DNA of 64,000 nt from positions 1 to 64,000 of the forward strand of contig JBFWSW010000019.1 in assembly GCA_050248155.1 (NCBI GenBank), written 5' to 3'. A model generated the notes under the pieces. The model did not search any database. It was not told the DNA's origin and saw nothing but the letters and a program-made list of their open reading frames with translations. Positions 31,747-40,557 of this stretch are shown here, in pieces. Within the stretch, counting starts at the first letter, position 1; each line of letters opens with the position of its first letter. This stretch comes from VFMC01 sp050248155 (GTDB lineage Bacteria; Actinomycetota; Acidimicrobiia; Acidimicrobiales; Ilumatobacteraceae). The position numbers and the translations under genes were made by a program.

Positions 31747-32571
31747 GTGCAACACGAGCTCCGCACCACGCCGCTCGTCTGGCCCGAGAGCATCGACCGG
31801 GGCGCACGACCGTCGCTCGCGGTGTGGAAGTTCGCGTCGTGCGACGGCTGCCAGCTCAGCCTGCTCGACTGCGAGGACGATCTGATGGCCGTCGCCGGTC
31901 GCGTCGCGATCTCGTACTTCCCGGAAGCCTCGAGTGTGATGGTCGCCGGCCCGTACGACGTGTCGCTCGTCGAGGGATCGATCACGACGCAGCACGACGC
32001 CGAGCGCATCGTGCAGATCCGCGCCCAGTCCAGCCTGCTCGTCACGATCGGCGCGTGTGCGACGGCCGGAGGGATACAGGCACTTCGCAACGGCCGGGAC
32101 GTCGACGGGTTCCGCTCGATCGTCTATGCCCATCCCGAGTACGTCCAGACGCTGCCGACCTCCACTCCGATCGCGGCTCACGTGCCGGTCGACCTCGAGC
32201 TGCGCGGCTGTCCCATCGATCGCGAGCAGCTGCTGCAGACGCTGGCAGCCGTGCTCCACCGGCACGCCCTGCGCCTGCCGACGACCAGCGTGTGCACCGA
32301 GTGCAAGGCCCGGGGGACGACGTGCGTGATAGTGGCCCACGGAACGCCGTGCTTGGGGCCGGTCACCCAGGCCGGCTGCCAGGCGCTGTGCCCATCGTTC
32401 CATCGAGGTTGCTATGGGTGCTTCGGTCCGATGGAGAGCCCGAACGTCGCTGCGCTGCGTCGTCACCTCGCGTCGCTCGGGCTCGCCGGGGAGGCGATCG
32501 ACCGCCTGCTGCACACGTTCAACACCGGTGCGTTCACAGTCGCCGAGACACCGGTCGAGGTGTCACGATGA
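31747..32571 (+). CDS. hyhS: NiFe hydrogenase small (delta) subunit, group 3b type
   Basis: The 274-residue product carries the iron-sulfur clusters next to the NiFe site. The proximal-cluster motif is FASCDGCQLSLLDCE near residue 35, with TIGACATAGGIQ and LRGCPIDREQLL supplying further ligands. The C-terminal ligands are in VCTECKARGTTC and PCLGPVTQAGCQALCPSFHRGCYGCFG (read in parts). No twin-arginine signal is present, so the enzyme is cytoplasmic, unlike group 1 hydrogenases. GTG 31747 is the first start after hyhG; the end overlaps hyhL (ATGA). Confidence 0.94.
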   Translation: MQHELRTTPLVWPESIDRGARPSLAVWKFASCDGCQLSLLDCEDDLMAVAGRVAISYFPEASSVMVAGPYDVSLVEGSITTQHDAERIVQIRAQSSLLVTIGACATAGGIQALRNGRDVDGFRSIVYAHPEYVQTLPTSTPIAAHVPVDLELRGCPIDREQLLQTLAAVLHRHALRLPTTSVCTECKARGTTCVIVAHGTPCLGPVTQAGCQALCPSFHRGCYGCFGPMESPNVAALRRHLASLGLAGEAIDRLLHTFNTGAFTVAETPVEVSR

Positions 32572-33887
32572 CCCACAAGACCGTCAACCTCAACGTCCCC
32601 ACCCTGACCCGGGTCGAAGGCGAGGGCGCGATGCACGTCACCGTGCACGATGGCGTCGTCGAGCAGGTGGAGCTGGAGATCTACGAACCGCCGCGCATGT
32701 TCGAGGCGTTCCTGCGTGGCCGCCACCACACCGAACCGGTGGACATCACGGCTCGGATCTGCGGCATCTGCCCCGTCGCCTACCAGATGAGCAGCGCGCA
32801 TGCGATCGAGTCGCTCGCCGGCGTCCACCCAGCCGGCGCGATACGCGAGCTCCGTCGCTTGCTGTACTGCGGTGAGTGGATCGAGAGCCACGTGCTGCAC
32901 ATGGCGTTCCTCCACGCACCGGACTTCGTCGGCGTCGACTCCGGCATCGAGATCGCCCAGCAGCACCCTGATCTGATGGCCGAGGTCCTGTTTCTGAAGA
33001 AGACCGGGAACCGGATCATGGAGGTGGTCGGTGGGCGCCCGATCCACCCGGTGAACGTGCGCCTGGGCGGCTTCTACCGGGCACCGACCCGCAGCGAGCT
33101 CGACACCTTGCTGCCCGACCTCGATCGCGCGCACGCCGGTGCGCTGACATTGCTGCGCTGGGTCGCGACGTTCGACTTCCCGTCCATCCCGAACCGGCTC
33201 GCAGACGACACGGAGTACGTCTCGCTCCGGCACGAGCACGAATATCCCTTGAACGAAGGTCGCGTCGTCTCGAACCGGGGGCTCGACGTCTCGGTCGCCG
33301 AGTTCGGCGAGCGGCTCCACGAGTACCAGGTCGCACACTCGACCGCTCTGCACGCGAGGCTCGATGGCGACGAACGCAACGGCTGCCGCTACCAGACCGG
33401 CCCACTCGCGCGGTGGATGAACTGTGCCGACCTGGTGCCGGCCTCCATACGTGCGATTGCCGACGAGCTCGGCGTCGCCCGCGTCGAGACCAACCCGTTC
33501 AGAAGCATCCTGGTCCGCGGCCTCGAGACGCTGTGGGCGATCGAGGAGGCGCAGCGAATCATCGGCTCGTACGCGATGCCGGGTCGTCCTGCGCTCGACG
33601 TCCCAGCCGTCGCCGGCACCGGTCACGGGTGCACGGAAGCGCCACGCGGTGTCCTCTACCATCGGTACCAGATCGATGCCGACGGGACGATTCTCGACGC
33701 GACGATCGTGCCGCCGACGAGCCAGAACCAGGACGCGATCGAGGCCGACCTGCGCGACTTCGTCGCGTCGCACCTCGATCTGGACGATCACACGCTCGGG
33801 CACCGCTGCGAGCAGGTGATCCGCAACTACGACCCGTGCATCTCGTGCGCGACCCACTTCTTGCGGTTCTCGATCGATCGAGGCTGA
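32568..33887 (+). CDS. hyhL: NiFe hydrogenase large (alpha) subunit, group 3b type
   Basis: The 439-residue catalytic subunit has both nickel-ligand pairs: RICGICPVAYQMSSAHA near residue 63 (L1) and DPCISCATH near the C-terminus (L2). After the L2 His there remain nine residues (FLRFSIDRG) that a maturation protease should remove. The protein starts directly with the core sequence VPTLTRVEGEGAMHV. With the three subunits upstream it makes an H2:NAD(P)-type enzyme, as in Mycobacterium Hyh and Pyrococcus sulfhydrogenase. Direction of catalysis in vivo is open: H2 disposal in hypoxia or H2 use. Confidence 0.96.
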   Translation: MTHKTVNLNVPTLTRVEGEGAMHVTVHDGVVEQVELEIYEPPRMFEAFLRGRHHTEPVDITARICGICPVAYQMSSAHAIESLAGVHPAGAIRELRRLLYCGEWIESHVLHMAFLHAPDFVGVDSGIEIAQQHPDLMAEVLFLKKTGNRIMEVVGGRPIHPVNVRLGGFYRAPTRSELDTLLPDLDRAHAGALTLLRWVATFDFPSIPNRLADDTEYVSLRHEHEYPLNEGRVVSNRGLDVSVAEFGERLHEYQVAHSTALHARLDGDERNGCRYQTGPLARWMNCADLVPASIRAIADELGVARVETNPFRSILVRGLETLWAIEEAQRIIGSYAMPGRPALDVPAVAGTGHGCTEAPRGVLYHRYQIDADGTILDATIVPPTSQNQDAIEADLRDFVASHLDLDDHTLGHRCEQVIRNYDPCISCATHFLRFSIDRG

Positions 33888-33888
33888 G

Positions 33889-34350
33889 ATGAGCCTCCTG
33901 GTCATCGGCGTCGGCAACCGCGATCGGGGTGACGATGCGGCGGGGCCGATCGTCTGCGATCTCGTGCGCGCCACCGGGCCGACCGATGTCGACACGGTGG
34001 TGCTCGAAGGTTCGGTCGTCGACCTACCCCTGCGCTGGCGACACGACGATCGAGTCATGATCGTGGACGCCGCAGCGCCCGCCGGTTCGCCGGGACGCGT
34101 CGTCGAGGTCGATGCCCTGACGAGTCGCCTCGTCGCGCCGGTGACGGTGTCGACGCATTCGGTCGACGTGGGGGCGGCGATCGAGCTCGCTCGTGCGATG
34201 GGGCACTTGCCCGTGTCGCTCTCGGTCATCGGGATCGAAGGCGTGTCGTTCGGGTTCGGCGCCGACCTCGACCCACGCGTAGAGCGCGCGACTCGTCAGG
34301 TGGCCGACGACATCAGCCGGCGCGCAGGTCGTTCAGCTGCTCGTCGGTGA
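33889..34350 (+). CDS. Hydrogenase maturation endopeptidase (HyaD/HycI family)
   Basis: The 153-residue product starts LLVIGVGNRDRGDDAAGP, the nickel-sensing loop of the family (acidic residues in GDD), and has the second metal ligand in STHSVDVGAAIEL (His). It cleaves the C-terminal tail of HyhL once nickel is inserted. It begins 1 base after the hyhL stop. The 3' end overlaps the convergent DUF6390-like gene by 38 bases. The C-terminus is Arg-rich. Confidence 0.93.
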   Translation: MSLLVIGVGNRDRGDDAAGPIVCDLVRATGPTDVDTVVLEGSVVDLPLRWRHDDRVMIVDAAAPAGSPGRVVEVDALTSRLVAPVTVSTHSVDVGAAIELARAMGHLPVSLSVIGIEGVSFGFGADLDPRVERATRQVADDISRRAGRSAARR

Positions 34351-35044
34351 CCCGACGCAGCCATCCGAGCCGGCGTGCGTCGAGCCGCTCGCAGATCCAG
34401 TCCCAGTGGACGGCGACCACGTCGCCCGGTTCCACGACGATCTGGCTGTCGACCGGCTCGATCACCGGCGTGCCGTACTGCAGGCGGCTGCCGGCCCAGA
34501 CGAGCGGTGCCCGCCGGACGAGCACCCGGCCGTCTCCGCAGTCGCTCGCGAGGACCTCGGCCCAGCTGATGCGACACCGGTCGACGATCCGCAGCGGCTC
34601 GTCGACGATCCCGTCGCGCAGCAGACCCGCCCACGGCATGACGTGGAGCACATGGAACGAGTGGTTGGCGACGCCGACCGGGATCGCGCCCTCGATCGCC
34701 CGCCACGAGCTGCCGGCCCTGCGCCGGAACCTGTGGTCGATCGAGCGGCCGAAGTCCTCACGCGACACCCGCTGCAGCAGCTCGTTGCCGAGCCAGTAGG
34801 CCTCGACCACCTCCGAATCAAGGGGATCGGCGCGGCGGTTCGACCCAGCGAGGAGCTGCAGATAGGGATAGGCGCCCTCGAAGTCGGCCGCCATCTCGCG
34901 CAGGCCTGGGTCCTCGTGGCCGGCCGCATAGTGCGCGAGCTCACCGTCGGTCCCCGGCCCGCAGTAGCCGAGTCGGTTCGGCGGGAAGGCGAACCGGGCG
35001 AACCGCACGGGTCCCGATGGCGGTGCCAACGTCGCCGCGGTCAT
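34313..35044 (-). CDS. Hydrogenase-linked protein of unknown function (possibly DUF6390 family)
   Basis: The 243-residue soluble protein starts MTAATLAPPSGPVRFARFAF, then PPNRLGYCGPGTD, FEGAYPYLQLLAGSNRRADPLDSEVVEAYWLGN (in parts), NHSFHVLHVMPWAGLLRDG and VVAVHWDWICERLDARRL. I recall a family (DUF6390) with these features encoded beside NiFe hydrogenases; the name is from memory. The HSFHVLHVMPW stretch with three His could bind a metal. It overlaps the EamA gene (ATGA) and converges on the hydrogenase protease gene. A maturation or substrate-link role is inferred from context only. Confidence 0.7.
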   Translation of the reverse strand: MTAATLAPPSGPVRFARFAFPPNRLGYCGPGTDGELAHYAAGHEDPGLREMAADFEGAYPYLQLLAGSNRRADPLDSEVVEAYWLGNELLQRVSREDFGRSIDHRFRRRAGSSWRAIEGAIPVGVANHSFHVLHVMPWAGLLRDGIVDEPLRIVDRCRISWAEVLASDCGDGRVLVRRAPLVWAGSRLQYGTPVIEPVDSQIVVEPGDVVAVHWDWICERLDARRLGWLRRVTDEQLNDLRAG

Positions 35045-35964
35045 GCCGTCAGCCGCTGGCCCGTGGGTCGAGTGTCCACCCGCCTCATCGCGATCGCCGC
35101 GACCCCGAGGGCGATGAGCACGTAGCCCGACGAGTCGACCGTCAGCGGCACGCCGCGGAAGCCCGCGTCGAGCAGCCCGGTGATCACGGCTCCGAGCACG
35201 AGCACGGCGGTCACATCGACGGCCGGAGCGAGCGAGAGCGCCGTGTACCAGGTGCCGACGAACACCGCGAGCGTCGCACCGGTGAGCAGCACCCAGAGCC
35301 ACTGCGTGCCGTCGAGCGAGGTCAGCCCGCCGAGGTCTCCCTGCACCCCCAGCCAAGCGACCAGCAGCGCGCTACCACCGACCATGCGCGCAGTTGCGGC
35401 CAGCTCGGGCGGCACCTCGGGCAACATCCGCTTGACGACGAGCACCTCCACCGACCACAGCAACGTTGCGGCCAGCACCAGCAGCTCGGCCGATCCGAAC
35501 GCGGCGGCACCCAGACCGCCGGAGAGCACGAGGTGACCGATGAGCAACAGACCGATGGCGGCGACGTGAACCGAACCGACCCGCTCGCGCAGGACGATCG
35601 AGGCTCCGATCGCAACCCAGACGACGAGCGTCTTGTGCACGAACGACGCGTTCGTCGATGTCGCCCGGGCGAGACCCTCGAAGAACAGCACGAACGGTAC
35701 GGCACCGCCGATCGCCGCGATGAGGCCGAGCACCGCCCAGTGGCTGCGCGCCGCGCCGCGCATCCGCAGCGCCCGCGCGGGCGCGCGCCACATCGTCACG
35801 AGCAGAACCGCTGCCAGCACCGCGCCGGCGACGAGGTTCTTCGCCGTCGTGTACACGGTCGCGTCGGCGAAGCGCCGGACGGCGAGACCGTTGACGAAGA
35901 CAGCGACGCCACTCACCGCCGCGGCGGCGAGCGAGCATGCGGTGCCGCGGTGCGAGCTCGTCAC
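35041..35964 (-). CDS. EamA/DMT-family transporter in the hypC operon
   Basis: The 307-residue protein has ten hydrophobic segments arranged as two EamA repeats (about 10-145 and 155-300), as in drug/metabolite exporters. SNA-like FFEGLARATSTNASFVHKTLVVWVA marks the first repeat, and RVGSVHVAAIGLLLIGHLVL its end. It is locked between hypC and the DUF6390-like gene by 4-base overlaps on both sides, so the three are made together. Substrate is unknown; nickel import is not a known EamA activity. Confidence 0.85.
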   Translation of the reverse strand: MTSSHRGTACSLAAAAVSGVAVFVNGLAVRRFADATVYTTAKNLVAGAVLAAVLLVTMWRAPARALRMRGAARSHWAVLGLIAAIGGAVPFVLFFEGLARATSTNASFVHKTLVVWVAIGASIVLRERVGSVHVAAIGLLLIGHLVLSGGLGAAAFGSAELLVLAATLLWSVEVLVVKRMLPEVPPELAATARMVGGSALLVAWLGVQGDLGGLTSLDGTQWLWVLLTGATLAVFVGTWYTALSLAPAVDVTAVLVLGAVITGLLDAGFRGVPLTVDSSGYVLIALGVAAIAMRRVDTRPTGQRLTA

Positions 35965-36164
35965 GTGAGCGCCTCCTGATCGTCGTCGGCGACGTGCAAT
36001 GCCATCCCGATGGAGACGGCCACGGTGTCCCCGGGCCGGACGGCCACACCCTCGGCGACGAGCACTGCCAGCGACACCTCACGGCAGCTGCCGTCACCGA
36101 AGCACACCTCAGCGCTTGCGGGGCCGAGCAGTCCGATGACCGTCCCGTACTCACCGAGACACAT
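35961..36164 (-). CDS. hypC: Hydrogenase maturation chaperone HypC
   Basis: The 67-residue product begins MCLGEYGTVIGL, with the essential Cys2 that HypC uses to bind the Fe(CN)2CO precursor and the large subunit. It continues with the family's small beta-barrel (REVSLAVLVAEGVAVRPGDTVAVSIGMALHV). Length is slightly short of the usual 75-95. The other hyp genes (A, B, D, E, F) are not in the window. It is the first gene of an operon facing the hydrogenase operon. Confidence 0.9.
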   Translation of the reverse strand: MCLGEYGTVIGLLGPASAEVCFGDGSCREVSLAVLVAEGVAVRPGDTVAVSIGMALHVADDDQEALT

Positions 36165-36382
36165 CTGCGCCTCCTCGTCCTTGTGTGAGCGCGCACGCTC
36201 CTCGCTTCCAGTCAGCCACCCGCCCCCCGTCGCCACCAGTGTCGAACGTCCCGAATGGCAACCCGCGGCGAGGTCCGGCGTGCCGGTGATGGGCTCGTCC
36301 CCAGGCGCGGATCCGTCACGCGTTCGCGCAGAGGCCCTTCGGCTCTGTGCACCGGCGTTCCGCAGGCGTTTGATGGGAACCG

Positions 36383-37453
36383 ATGGGTGCGCCGAGCTTG
36401 TCCATCGGAGTGATCGCGCCACCGTGGGTTCCCGTGCCGCCGCCGGTGTACGGGGGGACCGAGGTGGTCGTGGATCACCTCGCACGAGGCCTCGAGCGCG
36501 CCGGTCACCATGTGGTGCTGTTCACCACTGGTGACTCGACCTGTCCGGTCGATCGCCGGTCGGTGCTCCGTGACGCCCGAGGCACGTGCGGCCTCTTCAC
36601 CGACGAGCTCGCTCATGTGCAGGCCGCGTACGACGAACTGGACGGGTGCGATCTCATCCACGACCACACCCAGCTCGGACCGCTCTGGTCGATGCTCAAG
36701 GGAGGGTCACCTCCCGTCGTGACGACGGTCCACGGATCGTTCACGCCCGAGCTCACCCGGCTGTACCGCACGGTGTCGCCGCACGCCGCGGTCATCGCGA
36801 TCTCCGAGCACCAGCGCCGGAGCGCGCCGTCGGTTCCGGTCAGCGCGGTGATCCACCACGGCATCGACGTCGAGCGTGTGCCCGTCGGCCGTGGTCGCGG
36901 CGGCTACGTGCTGTTCCTGGGGCGGATGAGCCCGACCAAGGGCGTCCATCGTGCCATGGCCGTCGCCCGCCGAGCGGGGAAGAAGCTGTTGATCGCAGCG
37001 AAGATGTGGCAACCGGAAGAGGTCGAGTACTTCAGGGAGCGCGTCGAACCGCACCTCGGCGCCGATGCGGTCTACATCGGTGAGGTCGGCGGTCGGGCCA
37101 AGTTCGATCTGCTCGCCAAGGCCGAGGCCCTGCTCAACCCGATCCGCTGGCCGGAGCCCTTCGGCCTGGTGATGATCGAGGCGTTGGCGACGGGCACGCC
37201 AGTGGTCGCCTTTCCCGAGGGTGCAGCTCCCGAGATCGTCGACCACGGACTCACCGGCTTCCTGTGCCGGGACGAGGACGAGATGGTCGAGCGCCTCCGG
37301 CAGATCGACACGATCGACCGACGAGAATGCCGCCGGACCGCGGAGCAGCGCTTCTCGGCCGATCGCATGGTCGCCGACCACGTCGCGCTCTACCGTCGGA
37401 TCGTGAACGGCGCCAGCAGGCTGCAGCGGTTCGACCTCGGGCGCGCCGGATGA
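36383..37453 (+). CDS. GT4-type glycosyltransferase
   Basis: The 356-residue product is a GT-B glycosyltransferase. The N-terminal domain has VIAPPWVPVPPPVYGGTE (donor-loop Gly-Gly) and HHVVLFTTGDS. The C-terminal domain has YVLFLGRMSPTKGVHRAM and the E-x7-E motif in EPFGLVMIEALATGTPVVAF. It would transfer a sugar from a nucleotide donor; the acceptor is unknown. Its stop overlaps the start of the debranching-type gene (ATGA), a pairing often seen in actinobacteria. Confidence 0.88.
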   Translation: MGAPSLSIGVIAPPWVPVPPPVYGGTEVVVDHLARGLERAGHHVVLFTTGDSTCPVDRRSVLRDARGTCGLFTDELAHVQAAYDELDGCDLIHDHTQLGPLWSMLKGGSPPVVTTVHGSFTPELTRLYRTVSPHAAVIAISEHQRRSAPSVPVSAVIHHGIDVERVPVGRGRGGYVLFLGRMSPTKGVHRAMAVARRAGKKLLIAAKMWQPEEVEYFRERVEPHLGADAVYIGEVGGRAKFDLLAKAEALLNPIRWPEPFGLVMIEALATGTPVVAFPEGAAPEIVDHGLTGFLCRDEDEMVERLRQIDTIDRRECRRTAEQRFSADRMVADHVALYRRIVNGASRLQRFDLGRAG

Positions 37454-39690
37454 GCTCGACCGGCGGTTCGCCATACGCCGGTACGCAACCCGTCGCCACG
37501 GGCACCTTGCCGACCTCCACGGTCACCTTGGTCGAAGGCCGCACGTTCTGTCTGTCCGACTTCACCGGCGACATGGCCGCCGACCTGCCCCAGGGAGTGT
37601 TCGTGCTGGACACGAGGATCATCTCGAGGTGGCGACTGTCGATCGACGACCACCGCATCGAACCACTGGCGACGTCGAGCCCGGAACCCTTCAGCGCCAC
37701 CTTCGTCGGCCGCAGCCGCGCCACCGTCGGTCAAGCGGATTCGCACCTCGTGGTCTTCCGCTACCGAGACGTCGGCCAAGGCATGCGTGAACGCATCGTG
37801 CTCACCAACCACGGTCTCGAACCTGCGCAGGTGCGGGTCCGGCTCGACTGCGATGCCGACTTCGCCGAGCTGTTCGCCGTCAAGGAGAGCCGTGTCCACT
37901 CGCGCGGCCGGCACACCCACCAGCCGGGGCCCGATCTGCTGCGCTTCCATTGGGCCCACAAGGGGCTGACACGCGACGTGGAGGTGCATTCGTCGCGGCC
38001 GGCCTCGGTCGGCGCCGGCTCGTTCGTCTGGGACGTCGAGCTCGGACCGGGCGCGTCGTGGGAGGTGTGCCTCGAGGTCACGGCGTCGTTCGACACCGAG
38101 CGGCTGACACCGACGTTCGCCGGTGCACGCCCGGTATCTGCAGGAACCGCCGCCGGTCACAGCCGCGCCTCGCCACTCCAGCGACTTGCCGATTGGCGGG
38201 CGATGGTGCCGGTGGTGACGAGCGACGACGAGCGCCTGGATCAGACCGTGCGCCGCTGCCGCGAAGATCTGGGCGCGCTGCGCATCTTCGATCCGGATCA
38301 TCCCGACCTGCCGATCGTGGCGGCAGGAGCGCCCTGGTTCATGACGGTGTTCGGACGGGATTCCCTGCTGACGGCGTGGATGGCGCTCATCGCCGACACC
38401 TCGCTCGCGCACGGCGTGCTGGCGACGCTCGCCCGGTTCCAGGGTGTGCAGACCGACGCCGCTACCGAAGAGGAGCCCGGGAAGATCCTCCACGAGATGC
38501 GCTTCGACGAGGCGACGACCGCCTCGCTCGGCCACGGCAGCGTCTACTACGGATCGATCGATGCGACTCCTCTCTTCGTCATGCTGCTCGGCGAGCTCCG
38601 ACGCTGGGATCCTCGCGACGAACTGGTCGATCAGCTCCTGCCGCACGCCGACCGCGCGATGCAGTGGATCGAGCAGTACGGCGACCGCGACGGCGACGGA
38701 TACGTGGAATACGAACGGCTGAACCCGCACGGCTTGGCGAACCAGGGTTGGAAGGACTCCTGGGACTCCATCCGCCACCTGGACGGACAACTGGCCGAAG
38801 GGCCGATCGCGCTGTGCGAGGTGCAGGGGTACGTGCACGCCGCGTACCTCGCCCGCGCTCACTTCGCCTGGGAGACAGGCGACCACGCCACCTTCCAACG
38901 CTGCTGCGCACGAGCGGCCGAGCTCCGGCGGCGCTTCGACGAGGACTTCTGGGACGACGAGCACGGATGGTTCGCACTCGGCCTCGACGGCGACAAGCGG
39001 CGGATCAACACGCTGGCCTCGAACGTCGGGCACTGCCTGTGGACCGGCATCGTCGAACCCGACAAGGCTGCCCTGGTAGCTCGCCGTCTGCTTTCGCCGG
39101 CGATGTTCACGGGTTACGGGATCCGTACGCTCGCGACGACGATGCCGTCCTACAACCCGATCAGCTACCACAACGGTTCGGTCTGGCCCCACGACAACGC
39201 GATCTGCGCAGCCGGATTGGCTCGCTACGGCTTCATCGAGGAGGCAGGGCGCATCATCAGCGGACAGCTCGAAGTGGCACGAGCAAACGATGGACGGCTG
39301 CCCGAGCTCTTCGCCGGGTTCGACAGCGGAGCCCTGGGCGTCCCGGTGCCGTTTCCGACCTCGTGCTCTCCGCAGGCGTGGGCCGCGGCCTCCCCGCTGC
39401 TGTGGCTGCGCACGCTGCTGCGTCTGGACCCGGTTGCCGCCGAAGGCCGATTGTGGCTCGACCCGTGGCGGCCCGACGGGATCGACGAGCTCCAGGTGAC
39501 GGGAATCCGGGTCGGGCGTTCCACGATCGACGTCCACGTCGACCGCGACGGTGCGCAGTTGAGCGGCGCCGACCAGTTGGACGTCACGTTCGCCCCCAAG
39601 CCGCACCTCTCCGAAACCGGCGCGGACCCCGGCCGACCCCTGGGACACACGTCGTCCCCGCCCTCCTGCGGGAGAGCGGGGACGACGTGA
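37450..39690 (+). CDS. Amylo-alpha-1,6-glucosidase / glycogen-debranching-type glycoside hydrolase
   Basis: The 746-residue product has an N-terminal beta-sandwich of the debranching-enzyme N-terminal type (about 25-215: GVFVLDTRIISRWRLSID) and a C-terminal (alpha/alpha)6 barrel (about 280-690). Barrel motifs are GAPWFMTVFGRDSLLTAW, YYGSIDATPLFVMLL, ANQGWKDSWD and ISYHNGSVWPHDNA. It should hydrolyse alpha-1,6 or related glucosidic links. The last 14 residues are encoded by a long hairpin (39649-39688), so the tail may be dictated by RNA structure. It is co-translated with the glycosyltransferase. Confidence 0.88.
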   Translation: MSSTGGSPYAGTQPVATGTLPTSTVTLVEGRTFCLSDFTGDMAADLPQGVFVLDTRIISRWRLSIDDHRIEPLATSSPEPFSATFVGRSRATVGQADSHLVVFRYRDVGQGMRERIVLTNHGLEPAQVRVRLDCDADFAELFAVKESRVHSRGRHTHQPGPDLLRFHWAHKGLTRDVEVHSSRPASVGAGSFVWDVELGPGASWEVCLEVTASFDTERLTPTFAGARPVSAGTAAGHSRASPLQRLADWRAMVPVVTSDDERLDQTVRRCREDLGALRIFDPDHPDLPIVAAGAPWFMTVFGRDSLLTAWMALIADTSLAHGVLATLARFQGVQTDAATEEEPGKILHEMRFDEATTASLGHGSVYYGSIDATPLFVMLLGELRRWDPRDELVDQLLPHADRAMQWIEQYGDRDGDGYVEYERLNPHGLANQGWKDSWDSIRHLDGQLAEGPIALCEVQGYVHAAYLARAHFAWETGDHATFQRCCARAAELRRRFDEDFWDDEHGWFALGLDGDKRRINTLASNVGHCLWTGIVEPDKAALVARRLLSPAMFTGYGIRTLATTMPSYNPISYHNGSVWPHDNAICAAGLARYGFIEEAGRIISGQLEVARANDGRLPELFAGFDSGALGVPVPFPTSCSPQAWAAASPLLWLRTLLRLDPVAAEGRLWLDPWRPDGIDELQVTGIRVGRSTIDVHVDRDGAQLSGADQLDVTFAPKPHLSETGADPGRPLGHTSSPPSCGRAGTT
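39649..39688. terminator. Long hairpin spanning the end of the debranching-enzyme gene
   Basis: ACGTCGTCCCCGC (39649-39661) pairs perfectly over 13 bp with 39676-39688. One mismatch follows, then a 4-bp inner stem and a TGCG loop. The T at 39688 is the first base of the stop codon. The following operon is convergent, so it could stop transcription from both sides, but there is no T-run. Confidence 0.55.
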
Positions 39691-39753
39691 TCCGGGGGGA
39701 CCTCGACCACCCGTGTTCCCTGTGACGAGCGACGTCAAACACTGATCTTCGGG

Positions 39754-40518
39754 TCAACCCGCGTAGCGGACCGTTGCGTCGCCGTTGTCGGTCGTCACGT
39801 CGATGTGCCGGTCGCTCGCCGGATCGGTGCGGAGCTGGTTGTCGGCGTTGCCGTTGCCGGTGTCGACAGTGACGGCGTACAGCTCGTCGCCCGCAGGCAC
39901 CAGCACCACCACGTCACCGTTGTCCGAGCGCGCGTCGACCGACATCGGCGGTTGCACCAGTTCGAGCTCGATGCCCCCGTTGTCAGAGCTCGCGCTGACG
40001 TGACCGGCGTTCAGGCCGAAGGCGTGGATCCCACCGTTGTCGCTCGTGAGCACAGCGTCACCAACCACGTCCTCGAGCCGGATCGACCCGTTGTCGCTGT
40101 GCGCCTCGACGTGGCCGTGCACGCCGACGATGGTGACGCCGTCGTTGTCACTGTCGACGACGACATCGATCTCCCTCGGCACCTCGATCGTGTAGCGCAC
40201 GTCGCACCACTCCGAGCCGAAGACCGGGCAGGACCCACGGACGAGCAGTGTCTCGCCGTCGACGCGCACCGAGCTGCCCGAGCGGCGCAGGCCGTGGCCG
40301 ATGCGGGCTCGGACGGTGATCTCATCGACATCGGCGGCCTCGATCGTGACCGATCCTGCGTCGTCGTCGACCTCGATCCTCCGGATGCCCTCGGCGGGCA
40401 CCGTCTCGACGCGGGTCTCCATCTCGTGGGCCAGGAGGCCGATGACGTTGTAGGTGCCGCTCACCAGAGCAGCTGCCGCGAGGATGCTGCCGGTGACGAG
40501 CCATGCTGTTCGTGCCAT
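39754..40518 (-). CDS. Membrane-anchored DUF4097-type beta-solenoid protein with SDNG repeats
   Basis: The 254-residue product has an N-terminal membrane helix (WLVTGSILAAAALVSGTY). The outer domain is made of short strands with a regularly repeated turn: SDNDG, SDNGS, SDNGG, SDNGG, SDNGD and TDNGD. This is the DUF4097 pattern, thought to form a right-handed beta-solenoid. The domain occurs in LiaF-like proteins and in sensor-associated membrane proteins. As last gene after the response regulator (39-base gap), it is a likely output or feedback member of the same envelope-related system. Confidence 0.82.
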   Translation of the reverse strand: MARTAWLVTGSILAAAALVSGTYNVIGLLAHEMETRVETVPAEGIRRIEVDDDAGSVTIEAADVDEITVRARIGHGLRRSGSSVRVDGETLLVRGSCPVFGSEWCDVRYTIEVPREIDVVVDSDNDGVTIVGVHGHVEAHSDNGSIRLEDVVGDAVLTSDNGGIHAFGLNAGHVSASSDNGGIELELVQPPMSVDARSDNGDVVVLVPAGDELYAVTVDTGNGNADNQLRTDPASDRHIDVTTDNGDATVRYAG

Positions 40519-40557
40519 CTCAGTCGTTCTCTCTCGTTGTCGCTCGCATCGGGGGCA

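Noticed and set aside
36165..36382. Additional gene in the 218-base gap between hypC and the glycosyltransferase
   Set aside because: Open frames here only extend neighbouring shadows; no start with ribosome-binding site and no motif. It probably holds two divergent promoters, which I cannot locate.
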